Source of the DNA: Leuctra nigra
Taxonomy: Eukaryota; Arthropoda; Insecta; Plecoptera; Leuctridae
Direction of reading: 5' to 3'
Assembly: GCA_934045905.1 (NCBI GenBank)
Contig: OW203769.1
Span: 29,893,910 to 29,957,909 of the forward strand
DNA length: 64,000 nt
Below, piece by piece: positions 62,691 to 64,000 of this stretch; position 1 is the first letter of the stretch; every line of letters begins with the position of its first letter. The notes beneath the pieces were generated by a model, which was given only the letters and a program-made list of their open reading frames with translations, was not told the origin of the DNA and did no database searches. A program made the translations under genes and the position numbers.

Positions 62691-63186
62691 TACAGCGAGA
62701 ACCTTATCTTCAGGCACTGGCGTAACTTCATGTTGCAGCCGCCGCAGTCGCGTGGGGGGTAATTAAATACCAAATTATATTATGAGCAAAAGCTATGCTT
62801 ATTTATGAGAATTTTATCAAGAATCTCGTTTAAATTTCTAAATTGAGTCATTCAGATTACATAGCATCATTTCCTCAGATGTAGAAAGCCGGAAGCCGTT
62901 TTCGATTTATTTTGCGTTTCTCACTTGTGGAATGATGTAATCTATAGTTATGTGAATTGCCATTTGACTGATGACAATCCAGCTATGGACAGAATTACTG
63001 CATGAGCTCGGCTCAAGAATGAATGAAATGGACTTCCGTCCTTCTACCTCTGAGTTGCTCAATGGTCCGCACAGCTTCAACTTTTCGATATGACATTAAG
63101 AACTGTTTATTGCGTAATCAGTTAATCAAAACCTTTCATTTCGTCGACTCCAGTACAAACACTTTTGACTGAACAAATTCCCTATA

Positions 63187-63240
63187 GCAGGTCTGGGCAA
63201 ACTAAAACCCGCGGCCCGCCGGCTTTGTCTGTGAATAGGT
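63187..63240 (+). mobile_element. hAT-type terminal fragment
   Basis: CAGGTCTGGGCAAACTAAAA then CCCGCGGCCCGC is the typical terminus of a widespread hAT family. No opposite end found. Confidence 0.45.
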
Positions 63241-63284
63241 GAGGTTACATTCCAGAAGAAGCAGACACCTCGCTGGAAATACAT

Positions 63285-63460
63285 CTAGTGGAGCGGTCGC
63301 TCCACTCAGCCAAGTCGTACCGTACACTCACAGTCACTCAACATACCGTAAATGCCTATATAAACTGAGGAGCAGACCAACTACTTTTACTGTAAGCAAC
63401 AACATAGCATTTTCGGCCTACTGGATCTCAACAATGGAAAATCTCACATTGTTGTGAAAT
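63285..63460 (+). repeat. Dispersed repeat with AAGTCGTAC, copy 3
   Basis: See 2200-2340. Includes GAGCGGTCGCTCCACTCAGC and TTTTACTGTAAGCAACAAC. Confidence 0.6.
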
Positions 63461-63575
63461 GTCTTAATTTTGAGCTATGGCCCACCTGACTACATATACA
63501 TCACGCGACAACAACCGGTCATGCCGTTTACGACCTAGAGGGCAGTGAAAATCGTGAAATTACACCGCTTTCATC

Positions 63576-63606
63576 TGCTTCTTCTTCTTCTTCTTCTTCT
63601 TCTTCA
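63576..63606. repeat. (CTT)n microsatellite and GGTTCAGCCG repeat
   Basis: A CTT run of about 9 units, complementary to the (GAA)n tail of the RTE-like element, followed at 63640-63700 by the second copy of the repeat at 18485-18580. Confidence 0.6.
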
Positions 63607-64000
63607 TATGATTCCCGAAAAAGTTGCTATCACCGCCACAGCCTAAACGGCTGAACCGATCAACCTAAAATTTTTACCACATATGCACTTTTGGCGTCTG
63701 ATGATACCTTGCCTCTTGTGATTTTTTGTGCCGCCATTTTTAAACCGGAAGTGACGTCATATCTCAAAAACGTCTGGACCGATTAGAACGAAATTAGCGC
63801 CATTCGATTTAGATGGTCATCTTTATGAAGAATCAATAACAAAAAATTATTTTCTTATTTTCTAAACCGGAAGTGACGTCATAAATACGCAATATTTCAC
63901 TTATTTCAACAAATTATACTTAAAATACGTACATAATTAACTTACATTGTAATATAGACAATAAAATTTATAAATTCAAGGTTGCAGTGTTCTCGACCGC

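Overview
This is eukaryotic genomic DNA. AT-rich non-coding sequence surrounds small GC-rich exons with GT-AG junctions, AATAAA signals follow the terminal exons, and tRNA-headed SINEs, a YADD-type non-LTR retrotransposon and many inverted-repeat DNA elements are present. The proteins and repeats point to an arthropod, most likely an insect. A hemipteran (planthopper-like) is my best guess, from general repeat character only, so hold it loosely.

Two gene systems fill the window. (1) On the minus strand, eleven consecutive exons (49482 down to 490) encode part of a large WD40-repeat protein resembling the NACHT and WD repeat family (NWD1/NWD2). Every exon phase agrees with the next. The N-terminal NACHT part would lie beyond the right end or is not recognisable here, and the C-terminal end lies beyond the left end. 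(2) On the plus strand, a tandem cluster of four alpha-carbonic anhydrase genes (about 12.28-43.44 kb) sits wholly inside one roughly 33.7 kb intron (10326-44068) of the WD40 gene. Each has six exons with the same phases, a short signal-peptide exon, and a final exon after about 25-32 kb of shared architecture. Copies 1-3 have intact reading frames (290, 307 and 314 aa when spliced). Copy 4 is broken: a 900 bp hAT-like insertion in exon 1, no 5' splice site at exon 2, and a frameshift in exon 3. Copies 2-4 have also lost the threonine equivalent to Thr199 of human CA II.

The most unusual property is that exon edges in both genes are tandemly amplified. A unit holding the end of a coding exon, its splice site and some flanking intron is repeated from 3 to about 75 times. 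At least eight such arrays are seen (units of 54, 120, 167, 71, 138, about 110, 162 and 107 bp), on both strands and at both donors and acceptors. The largest (54 bp x about 75, 5.3-9.35 kb) carries a perfect TGACGTCA site and a copied 3' splice site in nearly every unit, and shows higher-order duplication at offsets of 38 and 34 units.

Layout: 0.5-5.3 kb, WD40 exons with a 5'-truncated RTE-like retrotransposon between two of them; 5.3-9.35 kb, the 54 bp array; 9.77-10.3 kb, a WD40 exon with a fourfold donor repeat; 12.3-19.5 kb, CA1; 20.9-28.3 kb, CA2; 29.7-35.6 kb, CA3; 36.3-43.4 kb, the CA4 pseudogene; 44.1-49.5 kb, five WD40/NWD exons with their arrays; 49.5-51.1 kb, the 107 bp array; 51.1-64 kb, foldback elements, dispersed repeats and an 82 bp minisatellite, with no gene I can support. 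At least six inverted-repeat elements are bounded by TTAA on both sides, like piggyBac-type MITEs.
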